Assembly: GCA_025999435.1 (NCBI GenBank)
Contig: BNXH01000017.1
Coordinates: 1 to 34,083, forward strand
Length of the DNA stretch: 34,083 nucleotides
Direction of reading: 5' to 3'
DNA from: Bacteroidia bacterium
GTDB taxonomy: Bacteria > Bacteroidota > Bacteroidia > Bacteroidales > Dysgonomonadaceae
Shown here: in pieces, positions 24,692 to 32,891 of the stretch
Numbering within the stretch: the stretch's first letter is position 1
Layout: each line of letters begins with the position of its first letter
The notes under the pieces: model-generated
Told to the model about the DNA's origin: nothing
The model's input: only the letters and a program-made list of their open reading frames with translations
Database searches by the model: none
Made by a program: the position numbers and the translations under genes

Positions 24692-25477
24692 ATGAGTAAA
24701 ATAGTTGAAATAAAAGATTTGTCTGTAGGATACGAAGATCGTCCTTATGTTCTGAAAAATGTCAATTTAGATGTTTATAAAGGTGATTTTTTGGGAATTA
24801 TAGGGCCAAACGGCGGAGGAAAAACTACCTTGCTTAAGACTTTGTTAAGTTTGGTGAAACCAATGTCCGGTACGATCTCATTCTTTAAGAATAATATAAA
24901 AACAGATAAAATTAATATTGGCTATTTACCACAAATAAATCAAATAGATAAAAAATTCCCGATATCGGTATCCGATGTTATACTGTCAGGTCTGACAGCC
25001 AACCGGGGTATCTTTTCATCTTATACCAAAGAACAGAAAGAAAGGGTAAGAGAGATTGCCGGTCAGATGGGACTCGAAGATCTTATCACACGTCCTATTG
25101 GAGCCCTTTCCGGCGGACAATTGCAAAGGACTTTACTGGGACGGGCAATTATTGATAATCCGGACCTGTTGGTATTGGATGAACCCAATTCCTATGTAGA
25201 TAAGCGTTTTGAGAGTAACTTCTATAAATTACTTGAAGAAATAAATAAAAATACTGCTATAATTCTTGTGTCCCATGATGTCGGAACTGTTGTCTCGATG
25301 GTAAAAAATATAGCTTGTGTAAACGAGGGGTTGCATTATCATTCGGGGATAAATATTACATCAGAATGGCTTGAAAATTCATATTCTTCGTGTCCTATAG
25401 AAATAATTGGACATGGCGATTTTCCTCACCGTGTACTGGAAAAGCATGAAGGCTGCGATTGCAGTAAAGACGATTGA
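24692..25477 (+). CDS. Metal ABC transporter ATP-binding protein (ZnuC-like)
   Basis: This 261-residue ATPase would power the metal importer. It has Walker A GPNGGGKTT (about 37-45), a Q-loop in IGYLPQINQIDKKFP, the signature LSGGQLQR, Walker B LLVLDEP and the switch His in VSHDVGTVV. The C-terminal tail (CPIEIIGHGDFPHRVLEKHE then GCDCSKDD) is Cys/His rich and may bind or sense metal. It starts 8 bp after the binding-protein stop. The expected permease gene is missing: 25478-25586 holds no readable coding sequence and then the IS1595-type element begins. Confidence 0.9.
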   Translation: MSKIVEIKDLSVGYEDRPYVLKNVNLDVYKGDFLGIIGPNGGGKTTLLKTLLSLVKPMSGTISFFKNNIKTDKINIGYLPQINQIDKKFPISVSDVILSGLTANRGIFSSYTKEQKERVREIAGQMGLEDLITRPIGALSGGQLQRTLLGRAIIDNPDLLVLDEPNSYVDKRFESNFYKLLEEINKNTAIILVSHDVGTVVSMVKNIACVNEGLHYHSGINITSEWLENSYSSCPIEIIGHGDFPHRVLEKHEGCDCSKDD

Positions 25478-25586
25478 TATAGTACTTCTTCCCTTTATTT
25501 ATGGTTTAAACACTATTAACTTTATCAATACATATACGATTAATATTACAAATTCTGATATTTGTACGTATTCTCACCAATTTTAC

Positions 25587-26575
25587 TTTATAGGTATATG
25601 CGTTTAGGCCGCACTAATTTGAAATAAATCGCTACCTTTGTAGCATGGAAAACAGGGATAGATATATGGGCGTAAATTCGATAAAATTTTACAAACGGTT
25701 TCCAGATGATGCATCGTGTTATCAGTATTTGTCTGAAATAAAGTGGTTATCCGGTTATGTTTGTAAAAAATGCGGGCATACCAATTATTGTAAAGGGAAG
25801 AAGCCCTATTCAAGGCGATGTACAAGATGTAAATATGATGAAAGTCCCACGGCAGGAACTTTGTTTGACAAGTGTAAGTTTTCCCTGCATATTGCCTTCC
25901 ATATAGTCTTTAAACTAAGTACAAAGAAAAAGGGGATGTCATACATGGAGTTGTCAAATGAATTAGATTTACGACAAATAACGTGCTGGAATTTCAAACG
26001 GAAAGTACAAAATGTAATGCAAAGTTCTAAGAAATATCCACTTACAGGGACCGTACATGTTGATGAATTTATGATAGGAGAATACGAAGAAGGCAAACAA
26101 GGACGAAGCTCAGATAGCAAGAAACGGTTAGTGGTGGTTGCTTTGGAAATATTAGATGAGGGAGTAGGAAGAGCATACGCGCAACAAATAGAACACGCAT
26201 CAGGAGAAGAATTTAAGCCGTTTTTCAACGACTACATTAGTCGAGAGGCAACTGTTTTAACCGATGAATGGAAAGGCTATCTCCCTCTAAAGAGCGAATA
26301 TCCGCATTTAGAACAAAAGCCATCTAAAAATGGAGCAAATTTTCCGGAGATTCACATTCACATTATGAATATACAGGGATGGCTAAGAGGAATACATCAT
26401 CATTGCAGTAAAGAACACCTACAAGGTTATCTTGACGAGTACCATTATAGGTACAATCGGCGTAATAATATGGATACAATCTTCGATAATCTCATAAAAA
26501 GGATGGTCGAATTTAATCCAAGTATAAATAAACCGGTTGATTAAGTAGTGCTACCTAAACGCATATACCTATAAA
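25587..26575 (+). mobile_element. IS1595-family element, apparently intact
   Basis: The left end (25587-25608, starting TTTATAGGTATATGCGTTTA) is perfectly inverted at 26554-26575, and similarity extends inward (GCACTA both sides). It carries one full transposase. No 8-bp target duplication was found, since flanks read TTTTAC and ATCATT. Together with the cut IS4 gene on its right, this points to a deletion on the left side after or during insertion. Confidence 0.85.
25645..26544 (+). CDS. IS1595-family (ISXO2-like) transposase
   Basis: This 299-residue DDE transposase looks complete. The N-terminal zinc ribbon is CKKCGHTNYCKGKKPYSRRC with CTRC (residues 31-56). The catalytic core has the first Asp in VHVDEFMIGEYEEGKQG, the second in VLTDEWKGYLPL, and a C-terminal block GWLRGIHHHCSKEHLQGYLD with EYHYRYNRR. 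A TACCTTTG promoter-like box ends only 4 bp before the ATG at 25645. If it is used, translation would more likely begin at the in-frame ATG at 25666 (MGVNSIKFYKRF). Confidence 0.92.
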   Translation: MENRDRYMGVNSIKFYKRFPDDASCYQYLSEIKWLSGYVCKKCGHTNYCKGKKPYSRRCTRCKYDESPTAGTLFDKCKFSLHIAFHIVFKLSTKKKGMSYMELSNELDLRQITCWNFKRKVQNVMQSSKKYPLTGTVHVDEFMIGEYEEGKQGRSSDSKKRLVVVALEILDEGVGRAYAQQIEHASGEEFKPFFNDYISREATVLTDEWKGYLPLKSEYPHLEQKPSKNGANFPEIHIHIMNIQGWLRGIHHHCSKEHLQGYLDEYHYRYNRRNNMDTIFDNLIKRMVEFNPSINKPVD

Positions 26576-26816
26576 ATCATTCTGGGGGACTACTATGAAT
26601 GCTGTAAAAATACAAGTCTATTGTGCGCTCATCACCTACTGTTTGGTAGCCATTGTGGCTAACAAATTGAAAGTAGAGCGTCCGATCTATGAAATCTTAC
26701 AGGTTCTTGGAATATCCCTACTAGATAAAGCATCTGTAAATGAGATACTTACTGAACACGATTACAAAAACGCCAAAGAACTAAATTATAAACAGCTGAA
26801 AATCAGATGGGAATAA
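26576..26816 (+). pseudogene. 3' fragment of an IS4-family transposase
   Basis: The frame reads SFWGTTMNAVKIQVYCALIT then YCLVAIVANKLKVER and ILQVLGISLLDKASV to a stop at 26814-26816. This is the conserved C-terminus of Bacteroidota IS4-family transposases (…KSFWGTSxNAVKxQ). The catalytic DDE part is gone; the fragment begins exactly at the right end of the IS1595-type element. An internal ATG at 26595 opens a 73-codon ORF, but it is not a real gene start. 26817-26990 has no gene. Confidence 0.8.
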
Positions 26817-26994
26817 GTGCCCAGCAATGAAGGCTGATACAAAATAAGATAAACAGAAGACCTAGAGAAAAATTATGTTTTCAGACACCTTCTAAAATAT
26901 TTTATGCATCTTTGAACTAAATTGTCGCATTGGGTATTTGAATATGCGTCCTGTTTTTTAGTTGATAAAAATAGTTCCACACATAATAATTTTG

Positions 26995-27002
26995 TACTTT
27001 TG
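26995..27002 (+). promoter_or_regulatory. -7 box of the CoA-transferase gene
   Basis: TACTTTTG fits TAnnTTTG, 53 bp before the ATG at 27056. The -33 element is poor. Confidence 0.45.
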
Positions 27003-27055
27003 CAGCGCAAAACAAAGGCATTTGGAATCAATAAAAACTTTAGATAAAAAGAACA

Positions 27056-28552
27056 ATGGCTTTAAAATTTATGACTGCCGAAGAGGCGGCAGCACTTATC
27101 AATCACAACGACAACATAGGATTTAGTGGCTTTACGGCTGCCGGATGTCCTAAAGTAGTGCCAGCTGCGCTGGCAAAACGCGCGGAAGAAGAACATGCAA
27201 AAGGCAATCCATTCGAAGTTGGAATGTTTACAGGGGCTTCAACCGGAGACTCTATCGACGGAAATCTGGCTCGCGCGCACGCCGTAAAATTCCGCACTCC
27301 TTACCAATCGAGTAAAGACATGCGTAATGCTATCAATAGCGGAGAAGTTAAATACTTCGACATGCACTTGTCTCAACTTGCCCAGGAAATCCGTTACGGA
27401 TTTCTAGGTGGTGTAGATGTTGCTATCATCGAAGCTTGCGATGTAACCGAAGAAGGCGAAATTATCCCTACATGCGGTGTAGGTATTATGCCGACTATCG
27501 CCAAAATGGCTAAACTTGTTATCGTTGAATTGAACCGCTGGCATCCAAAAGAACTGAAAGGAATGCACGACATAGCCGAATTTATCGACCCTCCTTTCCG
27601 TATCCCTATTCCTATTTACCATGCTAGTGATCGCGTTGGAGCTAATAGCGTAAAAATAAATCCGAATAAAATAGTTGTAGTAGAAACCAATACGCCTAAC
27701 GAAGGTTCCGGTTTTGCACCTGTAGATGAAATCACAGCCAAGATTGGAGAAAACGTAGCTTATTTTCTTGAAAAGGAAATGGCTGAAGGACGTATGCCAA
27801 AAGAATTCCTGCCTGTACAATCGGGTGTAGGAAATATAGCCAATGCTGTACTTGCCGCTATGGGCGACAGCAAAGCGATCCCTAATTTTGAAATTTACAC
27901 GGAAGTTATACAAGATGCAGTTATCGAACTGATGGAAAAAGGCCGTGTCCGCTTTGCCAGTGGCTGTTCACTTACTGTAAGCAATCCGGTTATTGAAAAA
28001 ATATACAAGAACCTTAGTTTCTTCAAAGAAAAGCTTATTCTTCGCCCTTCGGAGTTTTCAAACAATCCGGGTATCGTCCGCCGTCTGGGTGTTATAGCCA
28101 TCAATACAGCCCTTGAGGCTGATATTTATGGAAATATCAACTCTACCCATGTTACCGGAACAAAAATGATGAATGGTATCGGAGGTTCAGGAGACTTTAC
28201 CCGTAGCTCGTACGTATCCATATTTGTTACTCCATCAGTCGCAAAAAACGGCCAAATCAGTGCATTTGTGCCTATGGTTGCTCATATGGATCATAGTGAG
28301 CACTCTGTGAAAGTGATTATATCGGAGTATGGTATAGCAGATCTTCGAGGCAAATGTCCGAAAGAAAGAGCCGAGGCAATTATAGAAAACTGTGTTCACC
28401 CTGATTATCGTCCGTTGTTGAGAGAATACCTTGCACGTTGTGAAAACGGCCATACTCCTGTAGACCTATACGATGCATTCTCTTTTCATGAAGCATTTAT
28501 GGAAACAGGTGATATGAAAAATGCCAAATGGCGTAAAGAAAAGAAAGCTTAA
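27056..28552 (+). CDS. Succinyl-CoA:acetate CoA-transferase (acetyl-CoA hydrolase/transferase family)
   Basis: This 498-residue enzyme of class I CoA-transferases moves CoA between acetyl-CoA, succinate and possibly propionate, a usual acetate- and succinate-forming step in fermenting Bacteroidales. The N-terminal domain begins FMTAEEAAALINHNDNIGFS and GFTAAGCPKVVPAALAKRA. The C-terminal domain contains the catalytic glutamate, inferred as Glu283 in FEIYTEVIQDAV, and the glycine loop MNGIGGSGDFTRSSY that binds CoA. Full length is present with no signal peptide. It is monocistronic, with its own promoter box and a palindromic terminator at 28575-28712. Annotation as acetyl-CoA hydrolase is a possible alternative name for the same family. 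Confidence 0.92.
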   Translation: MALKFMTAEEAAALINHNDNIGFSGFTAAGCPKVVPAALAKRAEEEHAKGNPFEVGMFTGASTGDSIDGNLARAHAVKFRTPYQSSKDMRNAINSGEVKYFDMHLSQLAQEIRYGFLGGVDVAIIEACDVTEEGEIIPTCGVGIMPTIAKMAKLVIVELNRWHPKELKGMHDIAEFIDPPFRIPIPIYHASDRVGANSVKINPNKIVVVETNTPNEGSGFAPVDEITAKIGENVAYFLEKEMAEGRMPKEFLPVQSGVGNIANAVLAAMGDSKAIPNFEIYTEVIQDAVIELMEKGRVRFASGCSLTVSNPVIEKIYKNLSFFKEKLILRPSEFSNNPGIVRRLGVIAINTALEADIYGNINSTHVTGTKMMNGIGGSGDFTRSSYVSIFVTPSVAKNGQISAFVPMVAHMDHSEHSVKVIISEYGIADLRGKCPKERAEAIIENCVHPDYRPLLREYLARCENGHTPVDLYDAFSFHEAFMETGDMKNAKWRKEKKA

Positions 28553-28574
28553 AGCTTCAAATTATAAAAATAGA

Positions 28575-28712
28575 AAGGGGCTGTGTCAAAAGGTCTTTTA
28601 CACGTCATTGCGAACGAAGTGAAGCAATCCAGAGTGTTGATTACCAATGGATTGCTTTGGGCTATCGCCCTCGCAATGACGGGAGCTTTATCTTTTGAGA
28701 CACACCCTTTTT
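28575..28712. repeat. Dispersed palindromic repeat acting as bidirectional terminator
   Basis: The outer stem is AAAGGGGCTGTGTCAAAAG against CTTTTGAGACACACCC followed by TTTTT (28692-28712). The inner stem is CGTCATTGCGA with GAAGCAATCC (28603-28630) against GGATTGCTT and TCGCAATGACG (28649-28682). The inner unit is a very widespread Bacteroidota intergenic palindrome. It lies exactly between the convergent CoA-transferase and acyl-CoA synthetase genes. Confidence 0.8.
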
Positions 28713-28735
28713 GTTTATAGCATGTTTGTATAATT

Positions 28736-30388
28736 TTATTTTTCTTGCTTTCTTATTTCCGCACGTTTTATCTTTCCGCTTATAGTTTTAGGCAATTCTT
28801 CTACAAATTCAATAATACGCGGATATTTATATGGAGCCGTTACGCTCTTCACATGATTTTGTATTTCATGCTTTAAATGGTCATCAGCTTTATCTTTGTA
28901 GTCCTTTGCCAAAACAATCGTAGCCTTTACTACTTGCCCCCTTATATCATCAGGCACTCCTGTGACGGCACATTCCACCACGGCAGGATGTGTCATCAAA
29001 GCGCTTTCTACTTCGAAAGGGCCAATCCGGTAGCCCGAACTCTTGATAACATCGTCGGTACGCCCTACAAACCAGTAATAACCATCCTCATCGCGCCAAG
29101 CCATATCCCCGGTATGGTATATATCATTGTGATACACCTGTTTGGTTAAAGCCTCGTCACGATAATACCCCATAAACAGGCCTAAAGGCTTAAATTTGTC
29201 TGTATTTATAACTACCTCCCCTACTTCTCCGTCTTCAACTGAACGCCCGTCAAGAGATATAAGATCCATGTCATATGCAGGATTAGGAACACCCATAGAC
29301 CCGGGTTTAGGTTCCATCCATGGAAAGGTAATAATGGTAGGAGTCGTCTCTGTCTGACCAAAAGCTTCCATCATTTTTATCCCTGTGGATTTATAAAAAG
29401 CTTCAAAAACAGAAGGGTTTAATGCTTCCCCTGCCGTAGTACAATATTTAAGAGACGAAAGATCATATTCTGATAAATTTTCGCGTATCATGAAACGGTA
29501 CACTGTAGGCGGAGCACAAAATGAAGTTATTTTAAATTCTTGTATAAGATTCAATACTATCTGAGGTGTAAATTTCTCATGATCGTATACCATTACCGCC
29601 GCCCCTGCAATCCACTGTCCATAGAGTTTCCCCCATACGGCTTTTGCCCAACCTGTATCCGCGACAGTCAGATGTAAACTGTTTTCATCCAAATTATGCC
29701 AATACTTGGCTGTAACAATATGTCCCAAAGGATATGTAAAATCATGAATCACCATTTTAGGCTCCCCGGTTGTTCCCGAAGTAAAGTAAAGAAGGGATAC
29801 ATCATCGTTAGAATTTACATGTTGCGGCTTACTGAATGAATTTGCAGACTTCAATCCCTCATGAAAATTCTCCCAGCCGGAGGGTGTTTCCCCACCACAG
29901 GAGATTCTGAATTTAACGGACGGGGATTCAGCCATAGCTGCATTTATATGCTCTATCACAACTGCATCGTCCACACACACTATCGCTTTTATATCCGCAG
30001 CATTGTTGCGATATACAATATCCTTCTTTGTTAACAAATGAGTAGCAGGTATGGCTATTGCTCCAATCTTATGCAACCCGATCACAGCAAACCAGAATTC
30101 GTAACGACGCTTTAGAATAAGCATAACCTTGTCTCCTTTACCAATACCCAACGATTGAAAATAAGATGCTGCACGGTCGCTTTGCTCCTTTATATCTGCA
30201 AATGTAAAATCGATATGTTCACCCTGATCGTTAGCCCAACAGATGGCTCTTTTTTCAGGATTAGTTTTCGCCCATTGATCAACAACATCGTAGCCGAAAT
30301 TAAAATTCTCAGGGATATGCACATGATAGTTTTCTGCGAAATCCTGAGTTGAAGTAAAACTTGTTTGTTTCAGAAATTTTTCTAACAT
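28736..30388 (-). CDS. AMP-forming acyl-CoA synthetase (acetyl/medium-chain type)
   Basis: This 550-residue ANL-superfamily enzyme activates a carboxylate with ATP and CoA. It shows the P-loop LLYFTSGTTGEPKMV, the A5 motif EAFGQTETTPT, the A7-A8 region YHTGDMAWRDEDGYYWFVGR with DDVIKSSGYRIGPFEVESAL, and the catalytic lysine region PKTISGKIKRAEIRKQ. The sequence is closest in feel to ACSM-like medium-chain or propionyl/acetyl synthetases rather than the 650-residue Acs; exact substrate is unknown. It starts 76 bp downstream of an XRE-cupin regulator on the same strand, a common pairing in Bacteroidales that suggests the regulator controls it. It ends against the CoA-transferase, which also acts on short acyl-CoAs. 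Confidence 0.92.
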   Translation of the reverse strand: MLEKFLKQTSFTSTQDFAENYHVHIPENFNFGYDVVDQWAKTNPEKRAICWANDQGEHIDFTFADIKEQSDRAASYFQSLGIGKGDKVMLILKRRYEFWFAVIGLHKIGAIAIPATHLLTKKDIVYRNNAADIKAIVCVDDAVVIEHINAAMAESPSVKFRISCGGETPSGWENFHEGLKSANSFSKPQHVNSNDDVSLLYFTSGTTGEPKMVIHDFTYPLGHIVTAKYWHNLDENSLHLTVADTGWAKAVWGKLYGQWIAGAAVMVYDHEKFTPQIVLNLIQEFKITSFCAPPTVYRFMIRENLSEYDLSSLKYCTTAGEALNPSVFEAFYKSTGIKMMEAFGQTETTPTIITFPWMEPKPGSMGVPNPAYDMDLISLDGRSVEDGEVGEVVINTDKFKPLGLFMGYYRDEALTKQVYHNDIYHTGDMAWRDEDGYYWFVGRTDDVIKSSGYRIGPFEVESALMTHPAVVECAVTGVPDDIRGQVVKATIVLAKDYKDKADDHLKHEIQNHVKSVTAPYKYPRIIEFVEELPKTISGKIKRAEIRKQEK

Positions 30389-30464
30389 AACCTTTTATTT
30401 GATTTCATGATTTCATGACTAGTCCATAATTATGTAAATCCTGAAACCTGAAATTTTGAAATTC

Positions 30465-31019
30465 TTATAATACAACTACCAAAAATCTGACTTTTTTTTC
30501 ATCTAAAGCTTTCATACCGTGAGGAAGGCTAGAGTCAAAATATAGACTATCCCCCTCTTCCAATATCAGGTCTTTACCATTTATTTGTAACAACATACGA
30601 CCTTCAAGAATTAAATTAAACTCTTGTCCGGCATGAGTACTATGATGAATTTCCTCATCTTCACCTTTAGGCTCTACTGTCACCTCAAATATCTCTGCTT
30701 TACGATTATTGAAACCTCCGGCAAGTATCTGGTAGCTATAATCAGCAACGCGATTAACAGCCAATCCTTTACCTTTACGAGTAAGAAAATAGCTACTCAT
30801 ACGCGGCTCATCGTCAAACATCAGTATCGATACATCGACATTATGCACTGATGCTATTCCTTTCAATACACTTATGGTCAAATCCTTATCTCCAGACTCA
30901 TATTTAAGATATTCCGCCGGAGAAATATTACACGAATTTGCAAATTCTTCGGGCGTCATATCCAAAGCTTCACGCAACCCCTTGAGCCGTTGACCAATCT
31001 GCTTTACATCTTCGTTCAT
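30465..31019 (-). CDS. XRE-family HTH regulator with C-terminal cupin domain
   Basis: This 184-residue protein has an N-terminal HTH_3 domain (about 8-62; IGQRLKGLREALDMTPEEFA, EYLKYESGDKDLTISVLKGI) that binds DNA, and a C-terminal cupin_2 barrel (about 105-184; HHSTHAGQEFNLILEGRMLL, LEEGDSLYFDSSLPHGMKAL) that probably senses a small ligand. This SutR/PuuR-like layout is widespread. Its ATG overlaps the stop of the RluA-type gene by 4 bp, so they are translationally coupled. The acyl-CoA synthetase follows, suggesting local control of acyl-CoA metabolism. Confidence 0.9.
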   Translation of the reverse strand: MNEDVKQIGQRLKGLREALDMTPEEFANSCNISPAEYLKYESGDKDLTISVLKGIASVHNVDVSILMFDDEPRMSSYFLTRKGKGLAVNRVADYSYQILAGGFNNRKAEIFEVTVEPKGEDEEIHHSTHAGQEFNLILEGRMLLQINGKDLILEEGDSLYFDSSLPHGMKALDEKKVRFLVVVL

Positions 31020-31951
31020 GATTTATCTAATTTATCCGATTCTTCTTTTTTCTTAATTGTCAGTAATTGCTGCATAACTTTGGGTGTGGAACTCTTAAAC
31101 TCGAGCAGCTCCCCTGTTGTCGGATGTTTCAACTGAAGTTCTCCTCCATGCAAAGCAATACGTTTTATAGGATTCTTCGACGCCCCATATTTTTTGTCCC
31201 CTACTATCGGACAGCCAATTTGCTGCATCTGTACCCTTATCTGATTTTTACGTCTGGTTTCAAGGTCAAATTGCAATAATGAATAATGTCCTACCGATTT
31301 GAGCACTTTATAATGAGATACCGATTTTAATCCGCCATTATCATAAGACGAAGACATCATCACAAAGTTTTTGTTCTCGGTCAACCACGATACTAACGTA
31401 TCATCTTTCTTAGCAGGTATGCCTTCCACAACACCTGTATATAAATATTTTTTTACAAGATTATCCCAGTTCTTTTGAAAAATATCTTGCAATTCAGCGC
31501 TACGGGCAAAGATTAATAAGCCGGACACTTCTCTGTCGAGACGATGTAAAACAAAAAGACGAGCATTCTTATTTTGCTTTTTTACATATTCATTGAGCAT
31601 ACCGTACACAGTACGCATTTTTTCCTTATCGGTGGATACGGATAAAAAACCTGCTTCTTTGTCCACTATTATCAAATCTTCGTCTTCGAAAATAATCTTC
31701 AGCCCCTTCATTTTTTTCTCCTTACGGGACTGATCGAATTTCATGACAACAACCCTATCGCCTTTGTTCAATTCAAAATCAAACGGAGTTATCAGTTTGC
31801 CATTCACCTTAATTTGCTTATGGGCTAATAAAGATTTTATAGCGTTACGGCTTTTACGTACCTGTTTCTCTACAAGAAAATCCAACAACTGAATTGGCTT
31901 ATCAGCTTTTATTTCTTGTAAAACAGTATCCCTTTTCGATGAATTTCTCAT
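31016..31951 (-). CDS. RluA-family RNA pseudouridine synthase
   Basis: This 311-residue enzyme converts specific uridines of rRNA or tRNA to pseudouridine. An S4-like RNA-binding domain (about 18-72; PIQLLDFLVEKQVRKSRNAI, HKQIKVNGKLITPFDFEL) precedes the catalytic domain, which carries the nucleophile Asp139 in VLHRLDREVSGLLIFAR. Later motifs LETRRKNQIRVQMQQIGCPI and GDKKYGASKNP with IALHGGELQLKHP match the family. Target positions cannot be deduced. A TACCTTTG box lies upstream (31981-31974). It overlaps the XRE-cupin gene by 4 bp. Confidence 0.93.
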   Translation of the reverse strand: MRNSSKRDTVLQEIKADKPIQLLDFLVEKQVRKSRNAIKSLLAHKQIKVNGKLITPFDFELNKGDRVVVMKFDQSRKEKKMKGLKIIFEDEDLIIVDKEAGFLSVSTDKEKMRTVYGMLNEYVKKQNKNARLFVLHRLDREVSGLLIFARSAELQDIFQKNWDNLVKKYLYTGVVEGIPAKKDDTLVSWLTENKNFVMMSSSYDNGGLKSVSHYKVLKSVGHYSLLQFDLETRRKNQIRVQMQQIGCPIVGDKKYGASKNPIKRIALHGGELQLKHPTTGELLEFKSSTPKVMQQLLTIKKKEESDKLDKS

Positions 31952-31973
31952 ATATGTTAATCTATAAACAGCG

Positions 31974-31981
31974 CAAAGGTA
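31974..31981 (-). promoter_or_regulatory. -7 box of the RluA-type / XRE-cupin / synthetase run
   Basis: Minus-strand TACCTTTG (31981-31974) fits TAnnTTTG and is followed by GCGC, 23 nt before the ATG at 31951. No TTTG occurs at -33. Confidence 0.45.
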
Positions 31982-32068
31982 AATCTTTTCAATGAAGAGA
32001 GGAACATTTTAGAGAAATGTTCGACATATTATATGTTAAAGATTTCGACTCTTGCTTTCGTGTACATT

Positions 32069-32113
32069 CAGGGCAACCGCATCAAAATTTTGACCCCTAC
32101 CGGAATAAACAGT
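32069..32113. mobile_element. Second solo ISAs1-type end (relic)
   Basis: CAGGGCAACCGCATCAAAAT and the following GACCCCTACCGGAATAAAC almost duplicate 13214-13256 and resemble the real ISAs1-family end at 33852. No transposase is attached. It is directly followed by CAGTAAACAGT-type repeats and ACTCATAACTTTTTAACT (32105-32187), the same order as at 13251. Confidence 0.6.
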
Positions 32114-32187
32114 TATCAGTAAACAGTAAACAGTAGTGAGTAGTGAGTGCTCAGAACTTAAAACTTAAAACTCATAACTTTTTAACT
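32105..32187. repeat. CAGT/AACTTAAA microsatellite-like repeats
   Basis: Short direct repeats CAGTTATCAGTAAACAGTAAA, GTAGTGAGTAGTGAGTG and AACTTAAAACTTAAAACTC run up to the end of the IS200-type gene. Composition and order parallel the array at 13251-13628. Confidence 0.6.
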
Positions 32188-32596
32188 CCTGCTTTTCATA
32201 TACTCTTTTATGACCTCATCGGTTACAGTCCCTGTAGTGGCTACAAAATAACCGCGTGACCATAAGTGTTGACCCCAATATTGCTTACGTGAAGTGAGCA
32301 TATTCCTGAGACAGCTTATGGGAGCTGGTACCTTTGAGTTGCTGAACCAAACGGCTTATTGACAAACTGGGAGTGGACGATACTAAGGTGTGTATGTGAT
32401 CTTTTGATACATGACCCTTGATAATGGTTACATCGTTTTGCATACATATCCGGCGAATCAACTCTCGGGTACGTTCGGCAACCGACAATTCTAAAATTGG
32501 AAAACGATATTTTGTTATCCAAACTATATGATATTTGATATCAAAACGGGGCTGCGAACAACTTTTATAGGACTGCATAAAATCTTTTTTATGCAA
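32182..32596 (-). pseudogene. IS200/IS605-family TnpA transposase, frameshifted
   Basis: This is a Y1 HUH single-strand transposase of the IS200 type. The first frame (to a stop at 32285) has MQSYKSCSQPRFDIKYHIVW, ITKYRFPIL, the HUH motif in KDHIHTLVSSTPSLSISRLV and QQLKGTSSHKLSQEYAH. One extra base near 32289-32293 shifts the frame. The remainder RKQYWGQHLWSRGYFVATTG and TVTDEVIKEYMKSRS, with the likely catalytic Tyr in VIKEYM, continues in the next frame to a TAA at 32184-32182. As written the protein lacks its nucleophile and is inactive unless rescued by frameshifting. No TnpB/IscB gene or omega-RNA accompanies it. Confidence 0.85.
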
Positions 32597-32609
32597 ATAT
32601 ATAAATTCT

Positions 32610-32623
32610 CCGCCTAAAGGCGG
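32610..32623. repeat. IS200-type subterminal hairpin
   Basis: CCGCC-TAAA-GGCGG, followed by GGGATTT, sits just upstream of the IS200-type start. It has the form of the imperfect hairpin that Y1 transposases recognise at an element end. Confidence 0.6.
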
Positions 32624-32651
32624 GGGATTTCACCCATCCCAGAATTATAAA

Positions 32652-32889
32652 TTAAAGCCGCCACCCCGCATATACAAGGCAAGGCGGAATACATTGTAGG
32701 AACAGGCAGTATGGACATCCAAGAAACCATCGATCTTTCCAACTTCGCTTTCGAGAACGGAGCGGATACGGTGATTATCGTTGGCCCTTATTATTACGGA
32801 TTAAGCGACGACAGCATCTTGACTGGTTTTCAAAAGTGGCAAGCGAAATAAAAGGTAACATCTACCTGTACAATCTTCCGGACAGAACC
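32652..32889 (+). pseudogene. Internal fragment of a DapA/NanA-family (DHDPS-like) aldolase
   Basis: The frame reads HIQGKAEYIVGTGSMDIQET, DLSNFAFENGADTVIIVGPY and YYGLSDDS. It then continues after a shift near 32815 as DWFSKVASEIKGNIYLYNLP and DRT. These are the Schiff-base-barrel blocks of the dihydrodipicolinate synthase / N-acetylneuraminate lyase superfamily (GxGS, the PYYY triplet, YNxP). Both the N-terminus and the C-terminal lysine region are missing. The family includes lyases for sialic acid and 2-keto-3-deoxy sugar acids, fitting the neighbouring transporter and dehydrogenase fragments. Confidence 0.8.
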
Positions 32890-32891
32890 TG

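Noticed and set aside
26595..26816. Stand-alone 73-residue protein
   Set aside because: The frame continues upstream of the ATG with IS4-family sequence, so it is a transposase tail rather than a gene.
27404..27913. Minus-strand 169-codon ORF
   Set aside because: It is a shadow of the CoA-transferase gene with no recognisable motif.
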